This document shows positions 34,288 through 43,807 of a stretch of DNA of 64,000 nt, in pieces. The notes below the pieces were generated by a model, which was given only the letters and a program-made list of their open reading frames with translations, did not search any database and had not been told where the DNA came from. Positions within the stretch are counted from its first letter, which is position 1. Every line of letters starts with the position of its first letter. A program made the translations under genes and the position numbers. Where the stretch lies: NCBI RefSeq assembly GCF_014642835.1, contig NZ_BMJA01000001.1, positions 787,263-851,262 of the forward strand. Reading direction: 5' to 3'. This DNA is from Dyella nitratireducens (GTDB lineage: Bacteria > Pseudomonadota > Gammaproteobacteria > Xanthomonadales > Rhodanobacteraceae).

Positions 34288-34317
34288 CGTCATTCCGGCA
34301 CACAGGCCGGAATGACG
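34288..34317. repeat. CGTCATTCCGGC palindrome
   Basis: A perfect 12-bp inverted repeat with a 6-nt loop lies between the ferredoxin gene and the upstream lipoprotein gene. The sequence type (GTCATTCCGGC) is a common dispersed intergenic palindrome in proteobacteria. It probably marks the 3' end of the lipoprotein transcript. Confidence 0.65.
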
Positions 34318-34367
34318 GCGCGGAACGGTGCAACCTGGGGCAACATTGCCCCGCACCTTCCCCAGTT

Positions 34368-35400
<1,033 letters not shown>

Positions 35401-35429
35401 TTAGGAAGGCAAGACGGGCAGGGAAAGCA

Positions 35430-36005
35430 CTAGCTTAACGGAACGCTTTGCGAGCGGCGATAGAGCGCATAGCGCACGTCACCGGCATGACCCTCGCGAT
35501 GCGACACCCAGTTCGGCGGCAGTGCGAGGGATTGCCCCCGCGGAGATTCGACATAAATCTGTGCGGCATCAGCCAGCCAGCCACCCTGCTCCAGTTGCTG
35601 TGCCAGCGGCGTCCAAAGCTGCAAGGCAAATGGCGGATCGAGAAACGCCAGCCCGAACGGCCGCGGTGCACCGTGCAGAAAATGCATTGCATCCACCGCG
35701 ACTACATCCGCGCCCTCCGCCTTTAGCCGGGCAAGGTTGCCACGCAAGGCTTCCGCCGCGGCTCGCTCCGGCTCCACGAACTGTACGGCCGCAGCACCAC
35801 GCGAAAGGGCCTCGATACCCAGCGCGCCAGTGCCTGCGCACAGGTCCAGCGCCCGCACACCGGCGATGGTTGGCGCCAGCCAATTGAACAGGGTTTCACG
35901 CACACGCTCCGATGTCGGCCGCAGACCAGGAAGATCAGGCACGTTCAAGCGCGAATTACGCAGATTGCCGCCGATGATGCGGATTCGTCCTGGCATGGCC
36001 TTCAT
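35430..36005 (-). CDS. rsmD: 16S rRNA (guanine(966)-N(2))-methyltransferase
   Basis: RsmD methylates G966 of 16S rRNA using SAM. The 191-residue protein starts with RIIGGNLRNSRLNVPDLPGLRPTSERVRETLFNWL, a near-diagnostic N-terminus. The SAM-binding motif is LDLCAGTGALGIEALSRGA (about residues 53-71) and the catalytic motif is FLDPPFAL (about 120-127). ATG 36005 or 35996 (MPGRIRI) could be the start. It is divergent from ftsY, as in many gammaproteobacteria. Confidence 0.95.
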   Translation of the reverse strand: MKAMPGRIRIIGGNLRNSRLNVPDLPGLRPTSERVRETLFNWLAPTIAGVRALDLCAGTGALGIEALSRGAAAVQFVEPERAAAEALRGNLARLKAEGADVVAVDAMHFLHGAPRPFGLAFLDPPFALQLWTPLAQQLEQGGWLADAAQIYVESPRGQSLALPPNWVSHREGHAGDVRYALYRRSQSVPLS

Positions 36006-36078
36006 GCGCCGGCGCCCTCAGCAGGCAGTACGGGTCGGGGTGTTAGCATTCGCCCATTGTCTTTGAACTAACCCCCTC

Positions 36079-37155
36079 ATGCTCAAGTTCTGGAAAAAGA
36101 AGCCCGCCGACCAGGGGGCCGGGGAAAACGAAGAAGTGACCACGCAGGCACCCGCCGAAGAAGTGCGGGCATCCGAGCCGGTGGCACCTGTGGCGGAGAT
36201 TGCCATCCCCGTTGAACCCGCGGCCGAGGCAACGCCAGCCAAGCGCAGCTGGCGCGAGCGCCTGTCAGGCAGCGGCTTTGCACGCGGGCTTTCTTCCTTG
36301 TTCTCGCGCAACCCCAAGCTCGACGACAACCTGCTGGACGAGCTGGAAACCACACTGATCACCGCCGATGTCGGTATCGAAACCAGCACCTCGCTGGTGG
36401 AAAACCTCCGCAAGCGCATGCACAAGCGCGAGTTCGCCGACGCCGGCGCCCTGCTGCAAGCGCTGCGGCAGGAACTGGTCACGTTGCTCAAGCCGGTGCA
36501 AAAGCCGCTCGATATCAACGGCCGCAAACCGTTCGTGGTGCTTACCGTCGGCATCAATGGCGTGGGCAAGACCACCACGATCGGCAAGCTGGCACGCCGT
36601 TGGCGTGACGAAAACCACCAAGTGCTGCTGGCTGCCGGCGACACCTTCCGCGCCGCCGCGGTGGAACAGCTCAAGACCTGGGGCGAGCGCAATCAGGTGC
36701 CCGTCATTTCGCAGGGCCAGGATGCCGACGCCGCCAGCGTGATCTTCGATGCGCTGCAGGCCGCGCGTTCGCGCAACGCTGACGTACTGGTCGCCGACAC
36801 AGCCGGCCGCCTGCACACGCAAGGCGGCCTGATGGACGAACTGGGCAAGATCGCGCGCGTGCTCAAGAAAATCGACACGGAAGCGCCGCACGAAGTACTG
36901 ATGGTGATCGACGGCACCACCGGCCAGAACGCCGTGAACCAGGTGCGCCAGTTCCGCCAGATCGTGGGCGTCACCGGTCTGGTAGTCACTAAGCTCGACG
37001 GCACCGCCAAGGGCGGCGTGGTATTCGCGCTGGCGCGCGAATTCGGCTTGCCGATCCGCTTTGTCGGCCTGGGTGAAACCGCCACGGACCTGCGCGTGTT
37101 CGATGCGGATGCCTATGTCGACGGACTGCTCCCCGCCGATTTCGCGCGAGCCTGA
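36079..37155 (+). CDS. ftsY: Signal recognition particle receptor FtsY
   Basis: FtsY is the SRP receptor GTPase that brings ribosomes making membrane proteins to SecYEG. The 358 residues begin with an acidic/Ala-rich A domain (about 1-60). The NG domain follows: G1 GINGVGKTTTIGKLA (about 158-172), the DTFRAAAVEQL segment, G3 DTAGRLHT (about 239) and G4 TKLDGTAKGG (about 304). Its TGA stop shares one base with the ATG of the AsmA-like gene. Confidence 0.97.
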   Translation: MLKFWKKKPADQGAGENEEVTTQAPAEEVRASEPVAPVAEIAIPVEPAAEATPAKRSWRERLSGSGFARGLSSLFSRNPKLDDNLLDELETTLITADVGIETSTSLVENLRKRMHKREFADAGALLQALRQELVTLLKPVQKPLDINGRKPFVVLTVGINGVGKTTTIGKLARRWRDENHQVLLAAGDTFRAAAVEQLKTWGERNQVPVISQGQDADAASVIFDALQAARSRNADVLVADTAGRLHTQGGLMDELGKIARVLKKIDTEAPHEVLMVIDGTTGQNAVNQVRQFRQIVGVTGLVVTKLDGTAKGGVVFALAREFGLPIRFVGLGETATDLRVFDADAYVDGLLPADFARA

Positions 37156-38234
37156 TGACGATCCCACGTCCACTGCGACTGCTACTGATAACGCTCGCCA
37201 GTTTCATCGGCGCCATCGTGCTGGTGGTGCTGGTGGGGCTATACCTGCTGCTGCAACCTGATCGCTTTACCGCCATGCTGAAACAGCATGCGCGCGAGGC
37301 CGGCTTGCAGCTCACACTCTCCAGCCCGGCCAGCCCCACGCTGTTTCCACGCCCGGCCCTGCAACTGGAAGGCATCACCCTCACAGCGAGCGACGCCGGC
37401 CCCAATGCCATGCCGATCCTGCTGGCCGCCAACGGCCGGCTCGTACTGCCATGGCGCACGCTGTTCGACCGCCAGGTGGTGATCTCGCACATGCAGATCA
37501 ATTCGCCGCGCGTGGATTTGGACGCGCTGCAAGCGTGGCTGATGAACCTGCCCCAATCCGCCACGGTGCCGGACGAAATTCCGCGTATCGCCACCGGCGT
37601 GCGCATTCGCAACGGCAGCGTGGTGCAGAACAACAGCGAGTGGCTGAGCGACGTATCGCTCGACACCGGACGACTCGCACCCGGGCAAGCCTTCTGGGTG
37701 AATCTGTCCGCCAAGGAAACTGACGGCACACCGCTGCAATGGCAGCTCTCCAGCGTACCCAGCATTGCCGATGGTGCGCTGAAGCTTGATGCCATCGACA
37801 TCCACGTGGCCGACAGCAGCGCCACCAACTTGCACCTCACCGGTCACGCGCGCTGGGCCGGCCTAGCGAACGCATCGCTGCAACTGCAAGGCAAGCTCCA
37901 TCTCGCCGGTGAAGGCGACTACGATTCGGCGGTCATGCTTACGCCCGCTGCGCAAGGCAAGCCTTTGCTGCTGCACCTGAAGCTGCTCGGCACCGACAAC
38001 CATATCGATCTCGAACTGCCACCGCTTGCGTTAGCGCAGTGGTGGAATCAGCTCGCCAATCCGCAAGGGCCGAGGCTGTCTACGCCTCCGGGTAATGGCC
38101 AGGTCGACATGGCTACGCTGGATGTGGGCAAGGTCCATATCGAAGGACTGAGCGTGCAAACCGGCGATGCCATACCCGCCGCCGCGGAAAGCTCTGCGCC
38201 CCCTGCCACTCCTGTAGCCCCACGACCGCAGTGA
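37155..38234 (+). CDS. AsmA-family-like envelope protein
   Basis: A 359-residue protein with one N-terminal transmembrane helix (about residues 8-34) followed by a periplasmic domain. The start of that domain, DRFTAMLKQHAREAGLQLTLSSPASPTLFPRPALQLEGITL, fits the chorein-like N-terminus of AsmA proteins. The rest is beta-rich and ends in a Pro/Ala-rich tail. AsmA-like proteins are linked to lipid transport and outer-membrane homeostasis. It overlaps ftsY by 1 nt and mutY by 4 nt. Confidence 0.82.
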   Translation: MTIPRPLRLLLITLASFIGAIVLVVLVGLYLLLQPDRFTAMLKQHAREAGLQLTLSSPASPTLFPRPALQLEGITLTASDAGPNAMPILLAANGRLVLPWRTLFDRQVVISHMQINSPRVDLDALQAWLMNLPQSATVPDEIPRIATGVRIRNGSVVQNNSEWLSDVSLDTGRLAPGQAFWVNLSAKETDGTPLQWQLSSVPSIADGALKLDAIDIHVADSSATNLHLTGHARWAGLANASLQLQGKLHLAGEGDYDSAVMLTPAAQGKPLLLHLKLLGTDNHIDLELPPLALAQWWNQLANPQGPRLSTPPGNGQVDMATLDVGKVHIEGLSVQTGDAIPAAAESSAPPATPVAPRPQ

Positions 38235-39280
38235 CTCCTTTCGCCTCCACCCTGCTCGCCTGGTTCGATCACCACGGCCGTCACGACCTGCCCTGGCAGC
38301 ATCCGCGCGATGCCTACCGCGTGTGGCTGTCGGAAATCATGTTGCAGCAGACGCAGGTGGTAACGGTCATTCCCTACTTCCAGCGCTTCGTATCGCAACT
38401 GCCCACATTGCCCGATCTTGCTGCGGCGGATGAAGACACGGTGCTCGCATTGTGGTCAGGGCTTGGCTACTACCGTCGCGCCCGCTTTCTGCATCGCGCA
38501 GCGCAAGTGTGCGTGGAAAAACACGGCGGCGAATTGCCGCGCGATTTCGATGCACTGGCGGCGCTGCCGGGCATCGGCCGCTCCACCGCAGGCGCCGTCC
38601 TTGCACAGGCCTATGGATTGCGTTTCCCTATTCTCGATGGCAACGTCAAACGCGTGCTTACGCGCTACCACGGCATCGCAGGCCACCCGAGCGAGCGTGA
38701 CGTCGAGAAGCAGCTCTGGCTACACGCCGCTGCGCATACACCAGGCGAACGTACAGCTGACTACACGCAGGCGATCATGGACTTGGGTGCGACCGTCTGC
38801 GTACGCACGCGTCCGTTGTGTGCGATGTGTCCCATGCGCAGCGATTGCGTTGCCCACCGCGACAATCTCACCGCGCAGCTACCCACGCCCAAGCCAGGCA
38901 AGGCGATTCCCACACGCAACACCACCATGCTGATCCTGCGCGACACCGATGGTCGCGTGCTCCTGCAACGACGCGGTGCGCAAGGCGTTTGGTCAGGCCT
39001 GTGGAGCCTTCCGGAAGCCGACGGCACTGACGGCGCCTGGCGTGAAGCACAACGTCATGCACGCATCGACGACGCCCAAGCGCTGACGCCCTTCATGCAT
39101 GTCTTCAGTCACTATCGCCTGCAAATCCAGCCGCTGCTGTTCGATGGCGCGACACCTGCACACGCCATCGCCGATAATGCCGACCTGCGCTGGTGCACGC
39201 TTGCAGAACTACCCTCACTAGGCCTGCCCGCGCCCGTGCGCTCGTTGCTGACGGCACTGCCCGAACCCACCGCGTTGTAA
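38231..39280 (+). CDS. mutY: A/G-specific adenine glycosylase MutY
   Basis: MutY removes adenine mispaired with 8-oxoguanine. The 349-residue protein has the catalytic Glu in SEIMLQQTQV (about residue 36), the helix-hairpin-helix LPGIGRSTAGAVLA (about 114-127) and the catalytic Asp in ILDGNVKRVL (about 137). The [4Fe-4S] motif C-x6-C-x2-C-x5-C lies at about 192-208 (CVRTRPLCAMCPMRSDC). The C-terminal NUDIX-like domain recognises 8-oxoG. It starts at GTG 38231, overlapping the previous stop. yggX follows 21 nt downstream, the conserved mutY-yggX pair. Confidence 0.96.
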   Translation: MTPFASTLLAWFDHHGRHDLPWQHPRDAYRVWLSEIMLQQTQVVTVIPYFQRFVSQLPTLPDLAAADEDTVLALWSGLGYYRRARFLHRAAQVCVEKHGGELPRDFDALAALPGIGRSTAGAVLAQAYGLRFPILDGNVKRVLTRYHGIAGHPSERDVEKQLWLHAAAHTPGERTADYTQAIMDLGATVCVRTRPLCAMCPMRSDCVAHRDNLTAQLPTPKPGKAIPTRNTTMLILRDTDGRVLLQRRGAQGVWSGLWSLPEADGTDGAWREAQRHARIDDAQALTPFMHVFSHYRLQIQPLLFDGATPAHAIADNADLRWCTLAELPSLGLPAPVRSLLTALPEPTAL

Positions 39281-39301
39281 CCAACAAGTAGAGATATTCC
39301 G

Positions 39302-39580
39302 ATGAGCCGTACCGTTCATTGCGCCAAACTCGGCATCGATGCCGAAGGCCTGGACTTCGCCCCCTGGCCGGGGCCGCTGGGGCAGCGCGTTTTTGCCGAG
39401 ATTTCCAAGCCTGCATGGCAGCAATGGCTGGCGCACCAGACCATGCTGATCAACGAATACCGCCTCAACCCGCTCGATCCGAAGGCACGCCAGTTTCTGG
39501 GTGGGGAGATGGAGAAATTCCTGTTCGGCGGCGAAGCCAAGAAGCCGGAGGGCTATAAGCCACCCGCGGCCGAGTCTTGA
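39302..39580 (+). CDS. yggX: Fe(2+)-trafficking protein YggX
   Basis: A 92-residue cytosolic protein of the YggX family, implicated in iron trafficking and protection of Fe-S clusters from oxidation. The N-terminus [22 protein letters not shown], with the single Cys at residue 7, matches the family. [25 protein letters not shown] is the central helix pair. The C-terminal extension after FLFGG is slightly long. It lies behind mutY, probably co-transcribed, 58 nt before tRNA-Phe. Confidence 0.95.
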   Translation: MSRTVHCAKLGIDAEGLDFAPWPGPLGQRVFAEISKPAWQQWLAHQTMLINEYRLNPLDPKARQFLGGEMEKFLFGGEAKKPEGYKPPAAES

Positions 39581-39638
39581 CGTATTCCTCGCCATCCGAT
39601 TTAATGAGCGGCTCCCATGCAACGCATGGCACCCTTGT

Positions 39639-39714
39639 GGCCGGGTAGCTCAGTTGGTAGAGCAGGGGATTGAAAATCCCCGTGTCGGCGGTTCGATTCC
39701 GTCCCCGGCCACCA
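39639..39714 (+). tRNA. tRNA-Phe (GAA), integration target
   Basis: A 76-nt cloverleaf starting GGCCGGG and ending CCCGGCC-A-CCA. The anticodon is GAA in the loop TTGAAAA. Its 3' half is repeated exactly at 44120-44165 and imperfectly at 49692-49741, showing use as an attachment site. Confidence 0.97.
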
Positions 39715-39715
39715 T
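39670..39715 (+). repeat. Attachment site attL (3' part of tRNA-Phe)
   Basis: A 46-bp segment covering the anticodon loop through CCA plus one base is identical to 44120-44165. Integration of this type restores the tRNA gene. Confidence 0.88.
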
Positions 39716-39754
39716 CATTTTTAAGTGGCAAGTTAATAATTTAAGTCACTTTCA

Positions 39755-39781
39755 AAGCCCACCCATGAGGTGGGCTTTTTG
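39755..39781 (+). terminator. Terminator downstream of tRNA-Phe
   Basis: Hairpin AAGCCCACC-CATGA-GGTGGGCTT followed by five T. It ends the mutY-yggX-tRNA-Phe transcript inside the left end of element 1. Confidence 0.85.
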
Positions 39782-39924
39782 TTCCATGCGTCACGCATGT
39801 AACACCCCTGTCTGGCTGTGCGCAAGCAAAGTACACCTTCTCTACGAAAGTGCCATTTTTCCATGTGGCACCCCCGAAGCACGGTTGCTTGAGCAATAAA
39901 ACATGCTCAACGCGCGCGATGTTT

Positions 39925-40554
39925 CTAGCCTGAAACAGCAGACCCAAATATCCGCCTCACCATGATGGTCGGCCCGCGTGAAGTATTCGCAGGTTCGATG
40001 GATGCATCCACCTCAGCAAACACACCCAGGCTCGCTACGGTTCGATTCCAGTAATCAGCCAACCACTGCGCCTTTTCCAGCACGCTCCCCTTGTCCTCTC
40101 GTAAGCGACGACAAATGAAGTCGCGAACTCGCTGCGCGGGATCATCCATGATCACTTTTCCAGCATAGATAGGTTCATGCGTATAGCGCGAAAACCTCAT
40201 GAGGAAATGTAGGAACCACCGTTCTTGGCCGTCCTGCTGAAAGCAAGCCAGACAACTTTCCCCGTACCCCTTCACATCATCCATCACTTCCGGTGAGCAC
40301 AACACCATGGGATGGCGTGCTCCGGCATCCCGATCACTTTCGAGCACATAGGCTCTGTTGAGGGCTGTACCAAACACAAAGTCCTTATCGTGATGAGCGT
40401 TTCCCACTGTGAAACCTCCACGTACAAGAACATCGTGTTGAAGCAGGTTGAAGGTGAGCATATCGATGGACGCGGTCATCTCTGAAAGGCCCAACGCAGT
40501 TCGGGCTGCGGAAATCACGATGCAGTCGGAGAAATGCGTAAGTCGCATGTCCAC
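39925..40554 (-). CDS. Truncated nucleotide-cyclase-like protein
   Basis: A 209-residue protein resembling the second half of a class III nucleotidyl cyclase-type domain. Visible are HFSDCIVIS (residues 7-15), RGGFTVGNAHHDKDFVFGTALNRAYVLES (about 45-73, described here in two parts: RGGFTVG at 45-51 and FGTALNRAYVLES at 61-73) and HPMVLCSPEV (81-90). The N-terminal strand-helix with the first metal-binding Asp (FxDxxGF) is absent: an in-frame TGA lies about 30 nt upstream of the ATG, so the frame cannot extend. It may be a pseudogene fragment, or a non-catalytic homologue. The family assignment rests on pattern only. Confidence 0.55.
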   Translation of the reverse strand: MDMRLTHFSDCIVISAARTALGLSEMTASIDMLTFNLLQHDVLVRGGFTVGNAHHDKDFVFGTALNRAYVLESDRDAGARHPMVLCSPEVMDDVKGYGESCLACFQQDGQERWFLHFLMRFSRYTHEPIYAGKVIMDDPAQRVRDFICRRLREDKGSVLEKAQWLADYWNRTVASLGVFAEVDASIEPANTSRGPTIMVRRIFGSAVSG

Positions 40555-40608
40555 CGCGGGTGGTTTCGCACAAACTGTCCTTCACCAACCTCAAAGCCCC
40601 TTCTAATC

Positions 40609-41241
40609 TCAGTTTCGCATCAAAAATGGAAACTGAGCGAAAGCCATATCATTGATTTCATCAAAGATCGCTTGATCGCCTGTTGTCCGATCAGTGGGAT
40701 GAACGGTCAAGGTCAAGTAGTAGTTCTTCTTATCATGCTTGGCGAAAACGATCCATTCGCCGGTGAGTTTTTTTTGGCTTGCCCGTTCTTCCATCGCTCC
40801 ATGCGTCAAGGCGCTGGCAAGTTCATGGATCATTTCTTTGGTTACTACCGGTGACTCCGCCGCATCAAAGATCCGTTTAACTGTTGCCTCGACCTTTTTC
40901 GGTGGCATATGGCTTGCGATGTTCTTAGGGATGAACCGCGCCGAGAAAAAATGCTGGTGCCACAACCCTTTCAGCGGCTCTTTGCTAAATTGGGTAGGAG
41001 CTTTCGTTTCGATAGCATCGTGGGACAAACCTTCAAGACGCTTCAACTCTTGAAGAATGAAGTTAGCCTCTATTCCTTCTATGGTCGTATAAAGAACAAA
41101 CTTAAATACAAACAACAAGGAATATCGACCAGGCGCGATGTTGTCCAAACCAACATCCTTTGCGAACCTTTCGAGTTCTGTATCTTCGATCTGTAGCATG
41201 CGCCCGTCAGCCAGCTGAGTTTTATATGTGGACAAACTCAT
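40609..41241 (-). CDS. Unknown element-1 protein, coupled to a small upstream gene
   Basis: A 210-residue protein I do not recognise. The first half is helical. The C-terminal part carries a compact WIVFAKHDKKNYYLTLTVHP segment (about 162-181) followed by DQAIFDEI, a pattern seen in several uncharacterised accessory proteins that end in a small basic domain. Its ATG overlaps the stop of the 70-residue gene upstream by 4 nt (ATGA). Toxin-antitoxin or effector-partner roles are possible but unproven. GC is clearly below the neighbours outside the element. Confidence 0.65.
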   Translation of the reverse strand: MSLSTYKTQLADGRMLQIEDTELERFAKDVGLDNIAPGRYSLLFVFKFVLYTTIEGIEANFILQELKRLEGLSHDAIETKAPTQFSKEPLKGLWHQHFFSARFIPKNIASHMPPKKVEATVKRIFDAAESPVVTKEMIHELASALTHGAMEERASQKKLTGEWIVFAKHDKKNYYLTLTVHPTDRTTGDQAIFDEINDMAFAQFPFLMRN

Positions 41242-41450
41242 TCCCCTTTCTCTTCTATGGCCGCGAGCTTCCCTTGTATTAGGCTTTTAGCTTCATCCAA
41301 GGGTTCTCGCTGAGTAACGAAGCCAATAACATTTTCTAGTTTATCTACCAGCAAGGAAAGTGCGCGAAGACCGCCAGCATCACTAATCTCCGAGGCGGCC
41401 TCACGAATGGCCTTAAATGCCTTAGCGTTCACTGATGTGTGTGTATCCAT
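41238..41450 (-). CDS. Small helical protein, first gene of a coupled pair
   Basis: A 70-residue protein (MDTHTSVNAKAFKAIRE...), mostly helical and acidic at the C-terminus (IQGKLAAIEEKGE). ATG 41450 has AGAGAG 9 nt upstream; in-frame ATGs at 41459 and 41483 are alternatives. It overlaps the following 210-residue gene by 4 nt. Size and coupling fit an antitoxin or accessory subunit, but there is no DNA-binding motif. Confidence 0.6.
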   Translation of the reverse strand: MDTHTSVNAKAFKAIREAASEISDAGGLRALSLLVDKLENVIGFVTQREPLDEAKSLIQGKLAAIEEKGE

Positions 41451-41533
41451 GATAGTCATCTCTCTAAAAATGGAAAACGTCAAGGGTTTGGATTAATAGC
41501 TGACGTGCAACACATGAAATAAATGCACGCCCC

Positions 41534-42268
41534 CTAAGAACCCGTCATGTCGGAAGGCTTAGGAAATACACTTTTTAGGTAGTCACGAAACGCGATACGG
41601 GTATTGCGCGGCTCTTGGAATAGATCACTCTTTTCTTGGTCATCCGCCGTGGATACATAGCAGACACCCACCATCGCCAGATGCGCAAGTGCGAGCGCAT
41701 TACCCACGACTTCTACGATCTCTCCCGGTTCTGTTCGGAAACCGATTTGTTCGTTGGTATAGGTAATCAGCGTAGATTTCCCGCCATGAACCATCCCACA
41801 CAGCACATCCCATGAATATTGAACCATGTCGACGATCTTTGTGCTGGAGCCGACCGCCAACACATCACCCACCAAGGGGGCAAGTGTCTTGTGGTTAAGC
41901 CGCTTCGATTGCCCATCTTTGTTGGGGCGCTTTGGCATCTCGTCGTGTTTGATGAAATACTCCACCTCATCGTCCGTTGCCTCTTTCGCAAAGAACGCGC
42001 CCCGCAACAAGGTTTCGATCTGAACACGATGAAGCGCCAATGAGGACGAACCAAACTCCCACGGATGAATAGCGATCAGAAGGGCTAGGGCGTGCGCATG
42101 ATCGATAGATGCTCGTAAAAGTGCGACGGATAGAGCATTCCGTTTTGACGCCGGTATAGGAAAGCCAGCGATTGCAACAAGCACGGCTTTTATCGCCGCT
42201 ACTGCGAGATCGGCTGCCTGTTTTGTCTGCTCCATTCGAATAGGCGCTTGTGGCGTTGGTGAAGCCAT
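41534..42268 (-). CDS. Unknown element-1 protein, possibly DUF6988-like
   Basis: A 244-residue helical protein. The central segment SSSLALHRVQIETLLRGAFFAKEATDDEVEYF (around residues 74-105, quoted in part: SSLALHRVQIETLLRG) resembles a group of accessory-genome proteins with an Ala/Leu/Arg/Glu helix of the type gSAfALlRPxxEallRg, which I associate with DUF6988 from memory. No enzyme motif is apparent. It starts 3 nt after the stop of the exported protein gene upstream, so the two are probably co-transcribed. Confidence 0.6.
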   Translation of the reverse strand: MASPTPQAPIRMEQTKQAADLAVAAIKAVLVAIAGFPIPASKRNALSVALLRASIDHAHALALLIAIHPWEFGSSSLALHRVQIETLLRGAFFAKEATDDEVEYFIKHDEMPKRPNKDGQSKRLNHKTLAPLVGDVLAVGSSTKIVDMVQYSWDVLCGMVHGGKSTLITYTNEQIGFRTEPGEIVEVVGNALALAHLAMVGVCYVSTADDQEKSDLFQEPRNTRIAFRDYLKSVFPKPSDMTGS

Positions 42269-42271
42269 CCC

Positions 42272-42826
42272 CTACCCCTTAGACGAACAAAACGCCTTCA
42301 CGATGGCTTCCGCAGGCGTGTTTGGCGTCGCCATCATCTTGTTCATCACCTTCTCGCTTGAAACAGGTTGTCCAGCCTGCGCATCGCGGTACAGCATGCG
42401 CTGATCGACCAGAACAAACCCACTCACGCAACCTGCCGTCACATGTTCGCGGGCAATCGCATAGGTTTGTCCCGTCATCTCGTTCGTGCGCGGAGTGGCA
42501 TAAACCCACTCAATCATTCCACCATGGTCCCCAGGCTTCGCCACAGTGGCATAGAGTTCCCAAGCTCCATCACCAGATCCACCGGAAGCAATCTTTTTCC
42601 ACGTCACCTTGTACTGAAAAGTCGCAACACAACCGGTTCGCTCAACATTCGTATATTCCATGCTGCCATCCGGCTTCTGGCACCGGTACACAGCACCGCT
42701 GATCTCCGACGGCGGGCGGTTGCTGAGTTGCGCCATGCTCACCGTAGGAACGGTCAACCCACCAATCGCCAAGAACAAACCTATCGCCCATCCCAAACTG
42801 GTGCCGCGAACAGAACGCATCTCCAT
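42272..42826 (-). CDS. Exported hypothetical protein with DUF4124-like start
   Basis: A 184-residue protein with a signal peptide (about residues 1-32, ending VSMAQ). The mature N-terminus contains YRCQKPDGSMEYTNV, the pattern of DUF4124-type periplasmic proteins (Y-[RK]-C-x5-G-x3-[YF][ST][ND]). Four cysteines in the mature part (C49, C66, C132 and C180, approximately) could form disulfides. Function is unknown. The upstream lipoprotein gene ends 6 nt before it. Confidence 0.72.
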   Translation of the reverse strand: MEMRSVRGTSLGWAIGLFLAIGGLTVPTVSMAQLSNRPPSEISGAVYRCQKPDGSMEYTNVERTGCVATFQYKVTWKKIASGGSGDGAWELYATVAKPGDHGGMIEWVYATPRTNEMTGQTYAIAREHVTAGCVSGFVLVDQRMLYRDAQAGQPVSSEKVMNKMMATPNTPAEAIVKAFCSSKG

Positions 42827-42832
42827 CCCCCG

Positions 42833-43807
42833 TTAGTAGGCGCTGGCCTCATGGTCGATCTGGTTCATCTCATCGGTATCCTGCTTAATTGTGCTGCCAA
42901 CATCATCCATTTCACGAAGAACAATGGACTTGGCCGCCTGATAGTTTTTCTCGGCATCCAACTCCTGTACGCACGCGCTCAACTGTTCTTGACCGGCATG
43001 ACAAGGACTAGCCGAAATCGCTGCATCAAACTGCCCAATATGGGTGTGCCCGCGATCCAGGTACTGCCCCCATGGAATGTCAAACTGGGTGAGTTGCACA
43101 CTCAACTGACTGATACGGACAGCAACCTGTGATGCTTGAACACTACCCTTCGGGTAGTTCTTCTGGATGTTCAAGTCGTGCCGCGCCGCCGTCATGACCT
43201 TATCGTGTCCGTTGTGGAACGGAGACAGATCGTGGTGCTCTTGAACCATCGACGCGTACTTGTTCAACGCGTTGGCTAAATCTTGTACCCGCTGGTTGGC
43301 ATTGTTGATCGCTGCCTGCTTTGCGTTCTCCGCAGCTATCTCTTGCTGCTTTTCCTGGTCAAGTTGCTGCTGCTGTGCGTTAGCCTGCTGAATGGCATTG
43401 CCTTCTTCACCTAACCGCTGGATCGCCGTTTGGTACGCCTCGGGCGAGGACAAAGCGAACCGTTCAATGCCATTGGGCTGGGTCACAGTAATAACCCCAT
43501 GCTCCGCCGTGCCTGACATGTTGGTTGGCACCGCAAAAGCCTCATTGGCCTTGCCGATCAACGTCAACGCGTGCCCGTCGGTGTTGCCCGAAATATTGAG
43601 CGTGAACCGCTCCGAGCTACCGTCGGGTTTGATATCGAAGTGATTGAGCGTGCCCAGCAACTGACCATCTGGGGATTGAGTGATCTGGAGCAGCTCCACG
43701 AATTGCGGTCCCTGCGCCACATACGCCCCGGAGACGGTGTGCGGCGAACAGCCAGCCACCATCAACGCCAACACAACCTCACACCCACCCCGTCGGATGA
43801 CTGCCAT
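42833..43807 (-). CDS. Coiled-coil lipoprotein
   Basis: A 324-residue putative lipoprotein with lipobox VAGC (Cys20). Residues 25-120 are beta-rich (GAYVAQGPQFVELLQI, LGTLNHFDIKPDGSS, MSGTAEHGVITVTQPNG). Residues 123-190 form a Gln/Ala-rich coiled coil. The C-terminal third has two Cys (CHAGQEQLSACV) and more helix. The ATG at 43807 gives the clean signal peptide; the frame extends further upstream without one. It is probably the first gene of the minus-strand run in element 1. I do not recognise it. Confidence 0.7.
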   Translation of the reverse strand: MAVIRRGGCEVVLALMVAGCSPHTVSGAYVAQGPQFVELLQITQSPDGQLLGTLNHFDIKPDGSSERFTLNISGNTDGHALTLIGKANEAFAVPTNMSGTAEHGVITVTQPNGIERFALSSPEAYQTAIQRLGEEGNAIQQANAQQQQLDQEKQQEIAAENAKQAAINNANQRVQDLANALNKYASMVQEHHDLSPFHNGHDKVMTAARHDLNIQKNYPKGSVQASQVAVRISQLSVQLTQFDIPWGQYLDRGHTHIGQFDAAISASPCHAGQEQLSACVQELDAEKNYQAAKSIVLREMDDVGSTIKQDTDEMNQIDHEASAY

